Assembly: GCA_938084675.1 (NCBI GenBank)
Contig: CALKGM010000001.1
Coordinates: 1 to 64,000 of the forward strand
Reading direction: 5' to 3'
Origin: Candidatus Poseidoniaceae archaeon
Lineage (GTDB): Archaea; Thermoplasmatota; Poseidoniia; Poseidoniales; Poseidoniaceae
DNA: 64,000 nucleotides
Within the stretch, counting starts at the first letter, position 1. The number at the start of each line of letters is the position of its first letter. The notes beneath the pieces are model-generated. The model was given only the letters and a program-made list of their open reading frames with translations. It was not told where the DNA came from and ran no database searches. The translations under genes and the position numbers were made by a program. Positions 1 through 8,499 of the stretch are shown here, piece after piece.

Positions 1-11
1 CGCTAAGTTGG

Positions 12-434
12 TTAACAGAATGAAGCAGGAGTCTGTTCGCTAACTCTTGCATCCCACTCATCTTCATTGATGGGTTCGGGTGATAGCGAAAGGCACTCAT
101 CATCAGTGACAGCTTTCAGCCACAACCAATCTCCTTCAACAGAATAATTGAATTCATTATCTTCATTGATCTCAATTGAAGTCGTGATGACACCGTTGTT
201 CGTGCTCCAGGTGCCAGAATCTCCTTCTTCGGTGATCAAAGTTCCATCTTCACTTATATTAGCAACCATGTCTTCCTGATAATACCACTCCCCCAGCGGT
301 GGAACAACGTCTCCGTGAGCTATTCCATCAACTTCTACAAGATCGGCACTGCGATCTCCACCCAGGCATCCAGTGAGTGAGCATAACAAGATCAACGAGA
401 CAAGTGAAATTTCCATTTTCACCAAGTCATTCAC
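12..434 (-). CDS. Putative secreted lipoprotein, 140 aa
   Basis: I do not recognise the family. The N-terminus has a hydrophobic stretch (about residues 10-22) ending in a lipobox-like LTGC, then GG and an acidic, soluble remainder rich in D, E, N and W. This is the pattern of a lipid-anchored extracellular protein. The body reads as short beta-strand blocks, for example a GTWSTNNGVITT stretch, as in small beta-sandwich lipoproteins. Its start overlaps the end of the upstream DUF805 gene by 8 bases, so the two are probably co-transcribed and translationally coupled. The lipoprotein call rests only on the lipobox; archaeal lipid attachment is inferred. Confidence 0.6.
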   Translation of the reverse strand: MNDLVKMEISLVSLILLCSLTGCLGGDRSADLVEVDGIAHGDVVPPLGEWYYQEDMVANISEDGTLITEEGDSGTWSTNNGVITTSIEINEDNEFNYSVEGDWLWLKAVTDDECLSLSPEPINEDEWDARVSEQTPASFC

Positions 435-861
435 CCCCGATTAAATGGTTAGAAGGAATATGGCCGTAGTCATTTTCAATTGCATCACCTTTAACATTAA
501 ACAAAAAAAGAAGCAAAACGGCTCCTAGAATTGGAATAAGTACAATCAATAACACCCATCCGGATTTTCCAATATCATGCAGCCGTCGGATAGATACTGA
601 CAGAAGCGGAGGGAATGAACCAAGTAGAACGATGGAGAGTAAGATAATCAAAAATGGCCCAATGGCATCAAAGACCATACCCACAACCCCGAAGTGCCCA
701 CCATACATTGCAGCCAAATATGCACCTTCAATTGATATGGCTGTTAGAACGAAACTTAGAAAGAAATACCAAAATTCAGTTTTGCTTGCTCGACCTCTGA
801 AGACAAAATATCGTTGAAAACTCGAATATACGGTTCTTCTAAATTCTATTTTTGCACTCAT
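427..861 (-). CDS. DUF805 family membrane protein
   Basis: A 144-residue protein with the DUF805 (YhaH-like) signature. It has an N-terminal block with GRASKTEFWYFF (about residues 23-34), a central RRLHDIGKSGW block (about 92-102), a following IPILGA helix and a C-terminal ENDYGHIP block. About four hydrophobic segments are visible. DUF805 proteins are small inner-membrane proteins of unknown biochemical role, common in bacteria and scattered in archaea. It is the first gene of a two-gene unit with the downstream lipoprotein (8-base overlap). Family assignment is confident; function is unknown. Confidence 0.85.
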   Translation of the reverse strand: MSAKIEFRRTVYSSFQRYFVFRGRASKTEFWYFFLSFVLTAISIEGAYLAAMYGGHFGVVGMVFDAIGPFLIILLSIVLLGSFPPLLSVSIRRLHDIGKSGWVLLIVLIPILGAVLLLFLFNVKGDAIENDYGHIPSNHLIGGE

Positions 862-950
862 GGTTGTCCCATGGCCGTCCTATACTTAATGAAGTGGGGA
901 CGCTGGAATTATCTTGATTCGACAACTGAATTGGAAAGTATAATACAACT

Positions 951-1484
951 ATGTCATCTGGTAATAATGTGCAGTACCTTGGTATTTTAGAAGGGGCTAC
1001 CCTGATTTTCGTGTGTATATTTACGAGCAGAACATGTATTTCGTTTACTCAAAGACTCTCCAGAGGCATATCAATTATCTGTCTCATAGGAATTCTCTAT
1101 TTTGCGTCGTTCTGGCTACTCCTCATATCATCAGAGCTGTTACACGACCATATTGAGTGGTTTTCTTTTTTTGAACCCGATAGAGTTGTGATACTTTATT
1201 CATTTACTTGGCTTCTTCCACAAACTGCTAAATCGCTGTTGATATTTTTAATGGGGTATCGAGAAGATGACGATTCATTTGAACATTCGATGACTCGAAT
1301 TTTAAATTCTCTAAACGAAGAAAGAAAATATTTCAACCAACTTCGTAAAGAATTAAACATGGGAGGAGGCCAATTGCGTCGCAACCTCGACCGCTTAATC
1401 TCTCGCGGCCAAATCTTCAAACAAACCATCGGAAAAAATCACTATTTTAGCCTCACGTCTCCTTTATCGTCCCCACTTGATTAA
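951..1484 (+). CDS. Membrane protein with C-terminal winged-helix-like domain
   Basis: 177 residues. The N-terminal half has about three hydrophobic segments (about residues 8-25, 38-60 and 75-100). The C-terminal half, about residues 115-170, reads as a winged helix: a helix containing NEERKYFNQLRKEL, then GGGQLRRNLDRLISRGQIFKQ as a recognition helix plus wing, and a final hydrophobic strand. Membrane-anchored winged-helix proteins of this shape occur widely in Thermoplasmatota and may link a membrane signal to transcription. No specific family is recognised. It diverges from the DUF805 gene across an 89-bp gap. Confidence 0.5.
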   Translation: MSSGNNVQYLGILEGATLIFVCIFTSRTCISFTQRLSRGISIICLIGILYFASFWLLLISSELLHDHIEWFSFFEPDRVVILYSFTWLLPQTAKSLLIFLMGYREDDDSFEHSMTRILNSLNEERKYFNQLRKELNMGGGQLRRNLDRLISRGQIFKQTIGKNHYFSLTSPLSSPLD

Positions 1485-1507
1485 GTACAAAGGCGCGATG
1501 TCAAAGC

Positions 1508-2200
1508 ATGGGAAAACGCCTAAGCCCGAGAATGGTTTCAGTACTTCTTTTTATTGTCGCACTCCCGATTGTATTCAATTCAGCATTCACAAGCAATGTA
1601 GTCGGTAATGATCTCAATAACCCAAATGAACTCTACGAAAACTGCGACCCTCAGGCTGTAGAAATCGAAGAGAATGAAGGATGCGGCGACAGACTACATC
1701 GTACCGAGCATGCCTTCAATGGAGGATGGACTCTTCTTGGGCACATGATCGGTGGTTCATTGCTCATGTTTAGCGCTCCAATTACATTCAATTCAAACAT
1801 ATTAAAAAAACGAAAAAAGCTACACAGAAAAGCCGGATATGCTTTCATTCTCGGTGGCATCATTACAGGAATAAGTGCTCTTTCGATGACTGTTATATTC
1901 CCTCACCGATTTTCAAATTTCAATGTGTTTACAAATCTACTATGGGGTACATTACTCGTTTTTTCGCCAATTATGGCATTAAAGTCGATTCTTGCAGGGA
2001 GAGTAAAAAATCATAGAGCATGGATGATACGATGTTATGCAGTTGCTGCTGGTCCTTCCGGCCATCGTTGGTTGTTTTTCCTTGTAGACATCATCGGAGA
2101 TTTTGGAGTTTCTCTTCTTATCTTTTTGACGGGTGAATTGATCATCCGGAAAGTGGGATTAAAGACGATGAAAACGATGATTTCGATGAAAAAAGTGTGA
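1508..2200 (+). CDS. DUF2306 family membrane protein
   Basis: 230 residues. There is an N-terminal hydrophobic segment (about 10-28), then an extracytoplasmic linker with cysteines at about 46 and 59. The DUF2306 core follows: GHMIGGSLLMFSAPI, the conserved LHRKAGY (105-111), and NHRAWMIRCYA (about 168-178), each followed by a membrane helix. The conserved His/Arg pairs at helix ends are typical of the family and resemble a haem-binding cytochrome-b561-like arrangement, but no function is established. It begins 24 bp after the preceding gene on the same strand, so co-transcription is likely. Confidence 0.8.
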   Translation: MGKRLSPRMVSVLLFIVALPIVFNSAFTSNVVGNDLNNPNELYENCDPQAVEIEENEGCGDRLHRTEHAFNGGWTLLGHMIGGSLLMFSAPITFNSNILKKRKKLHRKAGYAFILGGIITGISALSMTVIFPHRFSNFNVFTNLLWGTLLVFSPIMALKSILAGRVKNHRAWMIRCYAVAAGPSGHRWLFFLVDIIGDFGVSLLIFLTGELIIRKVGLKTMKTMISMKKV

Positions 2201-2451
2201 ATGAACACAATCCACCAACAAAATAATTCGGATAGATTGCTTGGGGTTATCCGATTACCCATCCAACTCCCAAAAACGGTTGGAAGGGGTTTCAGTGGGT
2301 CTGTTTGTTCGCTACCCATGCGATTGCTCATTGGTCGAATATGAACGAATAACAAGATTGACCCTTGTGAGTCTGAACCTTGAGGGGTTCAAACGCAGCA
2401 GCGTCATGTATTTTGACGACAAAACCAGCGTACTGCGAGGCCAAAAAGGGA

Positions 2452-2527
2452 TGGTGGACGCTGGGGGATTTGAACCCCCGGCCTTCTGGTTGCAAACCAG
2501 ACGCTCTTCCAACTGAGCTAAGCGCCC
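2452..2527 (-). tRNA. tRNA-Ala (UGC), CCA encoded
   Basis: Read on the minus strand, a complete cloverleaf is visible: 7-bp acceptor stem, D arm with GCTCAGTTGGAAGAGC, a 5-bp anticodon stem TCTGG/CCAGA enclosing TTTGCAA (anticodon UGC), and a T arm with GGTTCAAATCC. The acceptor stem carries G3:U70, the classical alanine identity element. The 3' CCA is encoded (positions 2452-2454). No intron. It lies 59 bp downstream of purA on the same strand. Confidence 0.95.
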
Positions 2528-2586
2528 TCGTAGTTGTGGCGGTGAGCCTCTCCCTTTTGAGCCTTCACCTCTCAACGACAGAGGAA

Positions 2587-3888
2587 TCAGACGCAGTCAA
2601 TCGTTGCATCACGGTCAGGACCTACGCCAACACTCGTGCATGGCACACCAACAATGGCCTCAAGTTTTGCGATATATTGCTGAGCCGCAGCAGGAAGTAC
2701 TGAGATTCCTTTTCCGGCTTCGTTCGCATGGACGGCCATAGCAAGCCATTCGGAAAGAGACATTTCAGGGAATCCGGGCATTGAGATGTAAATCGGTTTG
2801 CAACGAGCGAGAGCAGAGGCTGTTGAGGGGAGTTCGGTAATTTCCTTTCCATCAAGTTCGTAGGCAACACAAATCTTCAATTCATCAAGCCCTCCAAGAA
2901 CATCGAGCTTTGTGAGAGCAAGTCCGGTAAATCCGTTGATACGCTGAGCATGGCGCATGACCACTGCATCAAACCAACCACATCGTCGCTTACGACCCGT
3001 AGTCGTTCCGAATTCATGACCCACAGTACCAAGGTGGTTTCCGACTTCATCCTCGAGTTCTGTCGGCATTGAGCCGTGACCCACGCGAGTGATGTAAGCC
3101 TTGGTGATTCCAATAACATCCTCGACATGCCCTGGATGAATTCCCGCTCCGTGCGATGCGTTCCCACGAGAGGTGACGGAAGATGTCACGAAGGGATAGG
3201 TACCTTGGTCAATGTCAAGAAGACAGCCTTGAGCACCTTCTAGGATGACGTGTTCTCCGAGTTTGAGGGCATTGTCTAGCATTAAACCTGTATTACCAAT
3301 CGACGTCTTGTACGCTCCGTGAATCCATTCAATGTCCCCCATGAGGCCTTCAACACTCACGCGTTCGGAGGAACCTGCTGATTCCAATGAAGCATTCATA
3401 CGCATCACCGTTGATTCAGCCCAATCTTTGTCCCCAAGGACTTCATTCACATCGCCAAAGCGAAGACCAATTCGGTTGATTTTGTCTGCGTATGTCGGAC
3501 CGATTCCACGACCTGTAGTTCCAATCTTGGTATCCAAACTGTCCATGTAACGATGATAGGGCAAAATGATGTGAGCGCGCTCACTCACAAATAGACGCTC
3601 ACCGCGAGGATCTTCTCCTGTAGATTCCATCCAACCGTTCAATTCGCTGTCGAGAACCCAAGGGTCAACGACCATTCCATCTCCGAGAACAAGATGGCAC
3701 TCTTTTCTTGTGATACCAGATGGAAGGAGATGGAATTTCAGAACTTGCTCGCCAAGAACTACTGTGTGACCTGCATTGTTTCCGCCTTGGAATCGTGCCA
3801 CCCATGTTGCTTGCTCAGCAAGCCTGTCGACCAGTTTTCCTTTTCCTTCATCGCCCCATTGGGCCCCGAGAATTACCGTAGCAGGCAT
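2587..3888 (-). CDS. purA: Adenylosuccinate synthetase
   Basis: Catalyses GTP-dependent ligation of IMP and aspartate to adenylosuccinate, the first committed step from IMP to AMP. The protein is 433 residues, the normal family length. The N-terminus has the P-loop-like GDEGKGK at 12-18 with catalytic Asp13, and NNAGHT with catalytic His41, matching E. coli numbering exactly. TTGRGIGPTY and EGAQG blocks follow, and VGVGPDR lies near the C-terminus. I chose the ATG at 3888 because the family begins at this Met. The open frame continues 76 codons further upstream, but that stretch is non-homologous and runs into the tfb promoter. A GAGG Shine-Dalgarno lies about 9 nt upstream. Confidence 0.97.
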   Translation of the reverse strand: MPATVILGAQWGDEGKGKLVDRLAEQATWVARFQGGNNAGHTVVLGEQVLKFHLLPSGITRKECHLVLGDGMVVDPWVLDSELNGWMESTGEDPRGERLFVSERAHIILPYHRYMDSLDTKIGTTGRGIGPTYADKINRIGLRFGDVNEVLGDKDWAESTVMRMNASLESAGSSERVSVEGLMGDIEWIHGAYKTSIGNTGLMLDNALKLGEHVILEGAQGCLLDIDQGTYPFVTSSVTSRGNASHGAGIHPGHVEDVIGITKAYITRVGHGSMPTELEDEVGNHLGTVGHEFGTTTGRKRRCGWFDAVVMRHAQRINGFTGLALTKLDVLGGLDELKICVAYELDGKEITELPSTASALARCKPIYISMPGFPEMSLSEWLAMAVHANEAGKGISVLPAAAQQYIAKLEAIVGVPCTSVGVGPDRDATIDCV

Positions 3889-4002
3889 GTTGATGTCCTC
3901 ATGAGGTCGTCGGCGAAGGCCGTCTTTGAACCCTGTGGATGCTAGGGAAGGAGGAAGGAGCCGCTCAATGCTAAAACGGACCGCTATGATTTTGAACGAC
4001 GC

Positions 4003-4011
4003 TTTATATGC
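4003..4011 (-). promoter_or_regulatory. Possible TATA box for purA
   Basis: Minus-strand reading gives CATATAAAG about 115 nt before the purA start. If used, it implies a leader of about 90 nt. The call rests only on sequence resemblance to archaeal TATA elements. Confidence 0.3.
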
Positions 4012-4104
4012 TAACGGGATAAGTAAAGGGCAGAGAGGACCGATAGAAAATCTCCCAATAAACGCACTATGCTCGGTACTAGGTATCAGCAAAGCAACCA
4101 TTGG

Positions 4105-4113
4105 TTTATATAA
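4105..4113 (+). promoter_or_regulatory. TATA box of tfb
   Basis: TTTATATAA lies 36-44 nt before the tfb ATG at 4149. Transcription would start near 4131-4137, leaving a short leader that contains the AAGGAG Shine-Dalgarno at about 4135-4140. This is the clearest archaeal TATA element in the first 10 kb. Confidence 0.6.
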
Positions 4114-4148
4114 CACGGCATCTCACTACTAAACAAGGAGTTGAGAAG

Positions 4149-5162
4149 ATGAAACAACAACCAAAACGCAAAAGCGCTCCCCAAACGAAGGCGACCACTG
4201 CCCGTGAAGGCTTTGGCTCACAGCGACCGTCTCGAAGAGTGGTTGAAGGGCATACAAGGCCGTGTGAGGAATGCGGTGCCGTCAAATGGGACATGGACGT
4301 ATCCAGAGGAGAAATCACTTGTGGCTCATGCGGTTTGGTCGTAGAGGAAAACGTACCAGATCCCGGAGCCGAATGGACCAACCGAGATCAAGGAGAGGAT
4401 CGTTCTCGTGTCGGTCGTCCGATGACATATACCCTCGCTGACAAAGGGCTGAACACAACCATAGATGTTCGTGACCTAAACACCGGGACCGCGACTCGAC
4501 ACGGAATGAGTTCACAGGCACGCCGCGAATGGCGCCGCCGAAGAGTGATTGACGAACGCTCCAAAACTCGAAAGAGCAGAGAGCGCAATCTCGTCAAAGC
4601 CAACCAATTTATTCGTGACCGCTCTGGTTTACCGCAACCACTGCAAGAAGAAGCTGCAAGACTCTACCGCATGTTGTCAACCGCAGGTTTCGTCACCGGC
4701 CGCTCCATTGCTGGAGTTACTGCCGCTTGTACCTACTTAGTTGCTCGACAGGAAGAACTCCCCCGTCAAATCCCCGACATATCAAAGGCCTTTGACATCA
4801 CAGAAAAGGACCTATCACGACTGATTCGACAGGTGTCTCGTCGCCTCAATCTCCACAAGATTACCGGGCCCAATGAATACTTTGACAAGTTCATTTCAGA
4901 TCTTTCACTATCGCCCAACATACGGGCTCCCTTGGAGGAACTCTGGTCGACGATTCAACCACACGAAGAAGTTTGGCAGGGTAAGAAACCAATGGGCGTT
5001 GCGGCAGCTCTCATCTATCGGACATCAAATCAAATCGGTAGCCCACGAACCCAATCTGAAGTATGTACGGTAGCCAACGTTTCCGAAGTAACTCTACGAG
5101 GCCTACTCAGGCTCATAGACGGCTTGATTGAGAAAATTAAAGCCCGTGAAGCGCTGGAATGA
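4149..5162 (+). CDS. tfb: Transcription initiation factor TFB (TFIIB homologue)
   Basis: Archaeal TFB bridges TBP-bound promoter DNA and RNA polymerase during initiation. The 337-residue protein has an N-terminal zinc ribbon with Cys39, Cys42, Cys58 and Cys61. A B-reader/linker region follows (DRSRVGRPMTYTLADKGLNT, about 84-103), then two cyclin-like repeats (about 145-235 and 240-335), the first ending in the ITEKDLSRLIRQV helix. A 30-residue basic N-terminal extension precedes the ribbon. The ATG at 4149 follows a good AAGGAG; an in-frame ATG 48 bp upstream would include the TATA box and is rejected. MG-II genomes usually carry more than one TFB, so this may be one paralogue. Confidence 0.95.
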   Translation: MKQQPKRKSAPQTKATTAREGFGSQRPSRRVVEGHTRPCEECGAVKWDMDVSRGEITCGSCGLVVEENVPDPGAEWTNRDQGEDRSRVGRPMTYTLADKGLNTTIDVRDLNTGTATRHGMSSQARREWRRRRVIDERSKTRKSRERNLVKANQFIRDRSGLPQPLQEEAARLYRMLSTAGFVTGRSIAGVTAACTYLVARQEELPRQIPDISKAFDITEKDLSRLIRQVSRRLNLHKITGPNEYFDKFISDLSLSPNIRAPLEELWSTIQPHEEVWQGKKPMGVAAALIYRTSNQIGSPRTQSEVCTVANVSEVTLRGLLRLIDGLIEKIKAREALE

Positions 5163-5201
5163 AGGCGAACCTTGATGAAGCACCTGTGAAAGGCGTTAGT
5201 C

Positions 5202-5480
5202 ATGGGATTCAAGGCCAAGGCACGTAAGCATCGTTCTGACTCAGGCGAAGACTCAGAATCAACCAAGAAATCCTCCGTCAAAGAGGGTGAGATCTCTTGT
5301 GGAATCAAAGATTGCGACAAATTCGCAGACAAAGACATGGGTGGGCGGTCGTTGTCAATTGACAACGCAATCGATACATGGGGCTCGAGTGGTTACGAGG
5401 CTAGAAAAGGCCGAGTCCGTGTTTGCAAGTCATGCTACCGAAAATGGAAGAAAGACAACAAGTCTGACGACATGTACTGA
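5202..5480 (+). CDS. Small zinc-ribbon-like protein, 92 aa
   Basis: Unrecognised small protein. The first 30 residues are basic and low-complexity (K, S, E, D), as if disordered. Cys33 and Cys38 (CGIKDC) with Cys75 and Cys78 (CKSC) form two probable zinc knuckles about 40 residues apart. The segment between them contains a conserved-looking SIDNAIDTWGSSGYEARKGRVRV. The tail is lysine-rich. It lies 39 bp after tfb on the same strand and may be co-transcribed. A nucleic-acid or protein-interaction role is possible but not shown. Confidence 0.65.
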   Translation: MGFKAKARKHRSDSGEDSESTKKSSVKEGEISCGIKDCDKFADKDMGGRSLSIDNAIDTWGSSGYEARKGRVRVCKSCYRKWKKDNKSDDMY

Positions 5481-5549
5481 AATTCAGTTTCACTTTCATG
5501 GCAGGGGTCTACCAAAAGAAAGTAGACCGAAGGTAGTCATTGTCTACTT

Positions 5550-6119
5550 ATGAAGAGCCGAATGATAGTTCGCAGCCTCACAACTGCAGAAGGTACGCTC
5601 GTAGCAATGGATGACGGACTTCTTGCTTGGAAACCAAAGAATGGAAGGGCCCAACGAATACGCCTTGAGGCCATTCCAACCGTCCTATTGGTCGTCCGGG
5701 GCCCGATGGACACCATAGACACCGCAATCATAGGAAATGCTCGCGGAGAAGTACTCGTGTTCACCCTCCCCAGGTTAGAAATGATTTCAAAATACATCTT
5801 GAAGGGCGGATGCATTCGTGCATTATCCTTGATTGAAAGGGGAAGCTTGAATCTCCTTGCCGGAACCCAAAATGGATCTGTATGGTGCCTTGATGACCGA
5901 AAAAGTGAGCGCCAAGAGATACTTTTCAACATCACAGGACCTGTATCAAGCCTACACCTAGAGAATGGTATGGTTCATGTTCGGAGTGGATGGATTCACC
6001 ACATGCATGCTTGGGATGGTTCACACATTAGTGAGGATGATACTGCGAAGGATTACTCCAGGGGTGGACACAAGAGATTGGATCGCTCCTATGCTATTGG
6101 TTCAGTTCAACTCGCTTAG
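5550..6119 (+). CDS. Beta-propeller-like protein of unknown function, 189 aa
   Basis: No family recognised. The sequence is built of repeated short strands with the cadence of WD40/PQQ propeller blades: GTLVAMDDGLLAWKPKNG, then GNARGEVLVFTLP, then AGTQNGSVWCLDDRK, then ENGMVHVRSGWIHHMHAWDG. Each block ends in a Gly/Asp turn before an aromatic strand, giving about four blades, fewer than a closed propeller. It may be a fragment-type propeller or may oligomerise. No signal peptide, so cytoplasmic. An alternative ATG lies 12 bp downstream. It converges on the MBL-fold gene, overlapping its end by 4 bp. Confidence 0.5.
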   Translation: MKSRMIVRSLTTAEGTLVAMDDGLLAWKPKNGRAQRIRLEAIPTVLLVVRGPMDTIDTAIIGNARGEVLVFTLPRLEMISKYILKGGCIRALSLIERGSLNLLAGTQNGSVWCLDDRKSERQEILFNITGPVSSLHLENGMVHVRSGWIHHMHAWDGSHISEDDTAKDYSRGGHKRLDRSYAIGSVQLA

Positions 6120-6877
6120 ACGGATTCCTTCTCTTCAAGTGGCCATGGGGAGATGGGCGTAAGCCAAAGGGCAGTTGGCGCAGGCCTGTGCCAGGTTTTA
6201 GGAGGCTTGCCATCATTTTCAACTGCCTGTTTGAAAAATTCAATGTGCCGCCCTAAGACCTCTTGTATGTGCTCTTTGCCACGGATAGCCGGGCCTTGTA
6301 AGGGTACAATCGATGTTGGCTGGAGCCGCTTAATGGTTTCAAAACTCGCGATGAGGTCAATGAGTGAACCACCGGGCAAGTCCCATCTCGTTGGTCGGTC
6401 TGCCCGAGGTAAAAGAGGGCCGACAATAAGCGTTGAAAGATGTGGAATCATGTATCCCATGCCCTCTGGAGCATGACCAGGAAGCCAGATGGCCTCTACA
6501 TCACCGTCACCTAGGGCGAAGATTTCGTTATCTTCGATTGCAGTTGTTTGAGTTGGAGGCATATCTGAGTCGTATCGGTTCGCCCAAGTCGTGAAGAAAT
6601 CTCCAGTTTCTAGAGCGGCTTGCCCTTCGCCATGGATGTGGACTGGAATATTTCCAAACGATTCTGAAATGTGTTTGGCGCCACCTGAGCATGGATATCG
6701 ACGGGTCGTAAGAGCAATCCTATCCAGTGTTTTCTCTCCAAGTTGGCCACGAATTCGTTCGACTTGGAGGGATTGGTACCACGATGTCCCTGCATCAATG
6801 AGCAGGCTTCCCAGCCGCCCAGATATGATGACAGCATTACCGTCATGATGGATGGCAGGAAGCCTGACAACCTTCAT
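6116..6877 (-). CDS. Metallo-beta-lactamase-fold protein lacking metal ligands
   Basis: 253 residues from the ATG at 6877 (an in-frame ATG at 6910 is possible). The fold follows the MBL pattern: an N-terminal beta-hairpin with NAVIISGRLGSLLIDAGTSW, then the position of the HxHxDH motif, a GHAPEGMGY block and a late PLQGPAIRG block. The catalytic motif reads LTTRRYPCSGG instead of LTHxHxDHxGG, so all three His and the Asp are replaced. The late Gly-His-Gly position is LQG. Only the GHAPEG histidine remains. This points to a non-hydrolytic or metal-free member of the glyoxalase-II-like superfamily. Function unknown. Confidence 0.7.
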   Translation of the reverse strand: MKVVRLPAIHHDGNAVIISGRLGSLLIDAGTSWYQSLQVERIRGQLGEKTLDRIALTTRRYPCSGGAKHISESFGNIPVHIHGEGQAALETGDFFTTWANRYDSDMPPTQTTAIEDNEIFALGDGDVEAIWLPGHAPEGMGYMIPHLSTLIVGPLLPRADRPTRWDLPGGSLIDLIASFETIKRLQPTSIVPLQGPAIRGKEHIQEVLGRHIEFFKQAVENDGKPPKTWHRPAPTALWLTPISPWPLEEKESV

Positions 6878-6971
6878 GTCGTATCGGAAGAGGACGCAGA
6901 ACTTCAACATACCCGATGCCCCATATTGCTCAAGTCAACCCTTGACTGTCTCCAAAGCGCTGAGGTTGTGA

Positions 6972-6978
6972 TTAAATA
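6972..6978 (+). promoter_or_regulatory. TATA-like box of the L40e gene
   Basis: TTAAATA is centred about 25 nt before the L40e ATG at 7000. With usual archaeal spacing, transcription would begin at or next to the start codon, giving a leaderless mRNA. Confidence 0.45.
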
Positions 6979-6999
6979 GGGGAAATCGGTCGGCACACC

Positions 7000-7149
7000 A
7001 TGGCACGATTCCCAGAAGCAGAAGCCCGCTTGCTCCACCGCAAGATTTGCATGCGCTGTAACGCACGCAATGCAGTTCGTGCCGCTCGCTGCCGCAAGTG
7101 CAGTTACAAGGGACTCCGTCCTAAGAACATCGAGCGCAAAGGCGCATGA
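7000..7149 (+). CDS. rpl40e: Large ribosomal subunit protein eL40 (L40e)
   Basis: A 49-residue zinc-ribbon ribosomal protein of the archaeal/eukaryotic large subunit; in eukaryotes the homologue is made fused to ubiquitin. The reading frame was translated by hand. It begins [20 protein letters not shown] and carries Cys17, Cys20, Cys31 and Cys34, followed by the conserved SYKGLRPKN motif. Length and motif order are as expected for archaeal L40e. The upstream TTAAATA box suggests a leaderless transcript. It converges with the A24 peptidase gene, leaving only 13 bp between stop codons. Confidence 0.95.
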   Translation: MARFPEAEARLLHRKICMRCNARNAVRAARCRKCSYKGLRPKNIERKGA

Positions 7150-7162
7150 TGTTCTCACAAAC

Positions 7163-8158
7163 TTAGCCCAGCCAAGACATTACAAGTGCTGTGGGTTCTC
7201 CCAAAAGTACCAGTGGAAATACTGCTGGGAGCAAAAATACCAGCAAAGGCATTTTGAAACTCACCCAAACATGCTCTACGTTAAGTGCCTTGAGAGTTTT
7301 GATTTGTTCTTGGAGTTCATGATCGCTTGGCGTACGCCGAGGGGCTCTTGAGCGATGAATGACAACATCCTCGCTATCTGGCCGCACCATTGTTGTCGTC
7401 AACATCCACACGTGACGTTTCATCACCTCGTCAATTGGGATTTGTGTAGCATGCCAAGCAAGGCGTAGGTCACTTAAGGAACGAACAGTTCCTTTCTTGA
7501 TGTTTAGTATAAGCATGATAAATGGAATCAGCAAAAACGCAAGTCCGCCCCACATCAACAGAGCAACTGATACAGGCAGAGCCACAAGCGTTTCACTCAT
7601 AACGGATGAAAATGGTGTTGGAACCGTAGCCCATGAAGGGAAAACGAGAGTGACCCACATGAGGGCCTTTGCATCTGCACCACCATGAAGAAGCCGAAGC
7701 CGCCAAGCAATATTAATGATGAAAATAACCAAAAACACTGAGGCCGTTCTCCACCAAAGCATTCCAAGTTCGTCACCTTCGCCTAGAATTACTTCCAGAG
7801 GGGTCGTTGATTGGTATCGTATTGCGCCTGCAATGAACCCAATGGCGGAGACCAAATACCAAGCAATGAACACCCGGTCCATTCCAGAACCAGCACGTGC
7901 ATCTACTAGGGTCGGTCTTCCAAATACCGAAACGCTCGCATAGGCGACGACACCGAATGCTGTGAGGTAGATGGTCCAGTCTGCACCTTGGACCATGAGG
8001 TCAAGGCCCCAAAGAAATAGAGCAGGTTTGGCCCATACAATCCAATGCTCATTTGGAACACGACGATCGTTGTGGTCCATCCACGCGGCCCAAGCCATAC
8101 CGAGCAGTAAAACTCCAACACGGGTCCAACCCAGCACATGGTCCGTGGTGACCTCCAT
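7163..8158 (-). CDS. A24 family prepilin/prearchaellin peptidase
   Basis: An aspartyl intramembrane protease that cleaves class III signal peptides of archaeal pilins or archaellins. 331 residues with about seven hydrophobic segments. The first catalytic aspartate is Asp28 in MDHNDRRVPNEHW after TM1. The second is Asp162 in GGADAK (159-164), the family's GxGD-type motif in a form found in archaeal members. A soluble loop (about 225-295) separates the last two membrane segments, longer than in bacterial TadV/PilD cores. No pilin genes lie in the window. Gly-Glu-Gly-Asp at 126-129 looks like GxGD but lies outside a plausible active-site helix. Confidence 0.8.
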   Translation of the reverse strand: MEVTTDHVLGWTRVGVLLLGMAWAAWMDHNDRRVPNEHWIVWAKPALFLWGLDLMVQGADWTIYLTAFGVVAYASVSVFGRPTLVDARAGSGMDRVFIAWYLVSAIGFIAGAIRYQSTTPLEVILGEGDELGMLWWRTASVFLVIFIINIAWRLRLLHGGADAKALMWVTLVFPSWATVPTPFSSVMSETLVALPVSVALLMWGGLAFLLIPFIMLILNIKKGTVRSLSDLRLAWHATQIPIDEVMKRHVWMLTTTMVRPDSEDVVIHRSRAPRRTPSDHELQEQIKTLKALNVEHVWVSFKMPLLVFLLPAVFPLVLLGEPTALVMSWLG

Positions 8159-8230
8159 GAGCAGAGGAGGAAGGCCATCAATTTAAAGACGGTCACCGAC
8201 GACCTAACTTTACCCCCAACTGGTGAGAAC

Positions 8231-8497
8231 ATGGATATCGAAGAACGATTAGAACAAGTCGCCAGCGTCATCAACCAAATTGACGACCCAAAGGTCCCCC
8301 GAAATATTCGCCGTCAGGCGAAAGAAGCTTGTGACAATTGGTTGCTCAATAAGGGAAAGAAACTCGATGTGCGCATCGCAATGGCCCAATCCAAACTTGA
8401 AGAACTGTATGAGGACCCAAACATCCCACCGGAATTTGGAACACTCATCCTTACGATTAACACAGAGCTTGAGCGTATTCTTACTGCCGTTCTGTGA
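8231..8497 (+). CDS. UPF0147 family protein
   Basis: An 88-residue all-helical archaeal protein. The family signature is present: VPRNIRRQAKEA, then the central RIAMAQSKLEELYEDPNIPPE and a final helix with INTELERIL. UPF0147 proteins are widely conserved in archaea but have no proven function. I chose the ATG at 8231, preceded by GGTGAG, because the conserved N-terminal helix starts there; an upstream in-frame ATG at 8138 lies inside the divergent peptidase gene. It converges with the AI-2E-type permease, whose stop lies 2 bp away. Confidence 0.9.
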   Translation: MDIEERLEQVASVINQIDDPKVPRNIRRQAKEACDNWLLNKGKKLDVRIAMAQSKLEELYEDPNIPPEFGTLILTINTELERILTAVL

Positions 8498-8499
8498 AT

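Noticed and set aside
2241..2703. Short frames across the tRNA-Ala (for example those containing GGFEPPAFWLQTRR)
   Set aside because: Classical false translations of a tRNA gene.
3889..4116. 76-codon upstream extension of purA
   Set aside because: Non-homologous, covers the divergent promoter region, and the family N-terminus begins at 3888.
7774..7785. GEGD in the A24 peptidase as the catalytic GxGD motif
   Set aside because: It lies in a loop after a charged stretch, whereas GGADAK follows a membrane helix and has the expected K after D.
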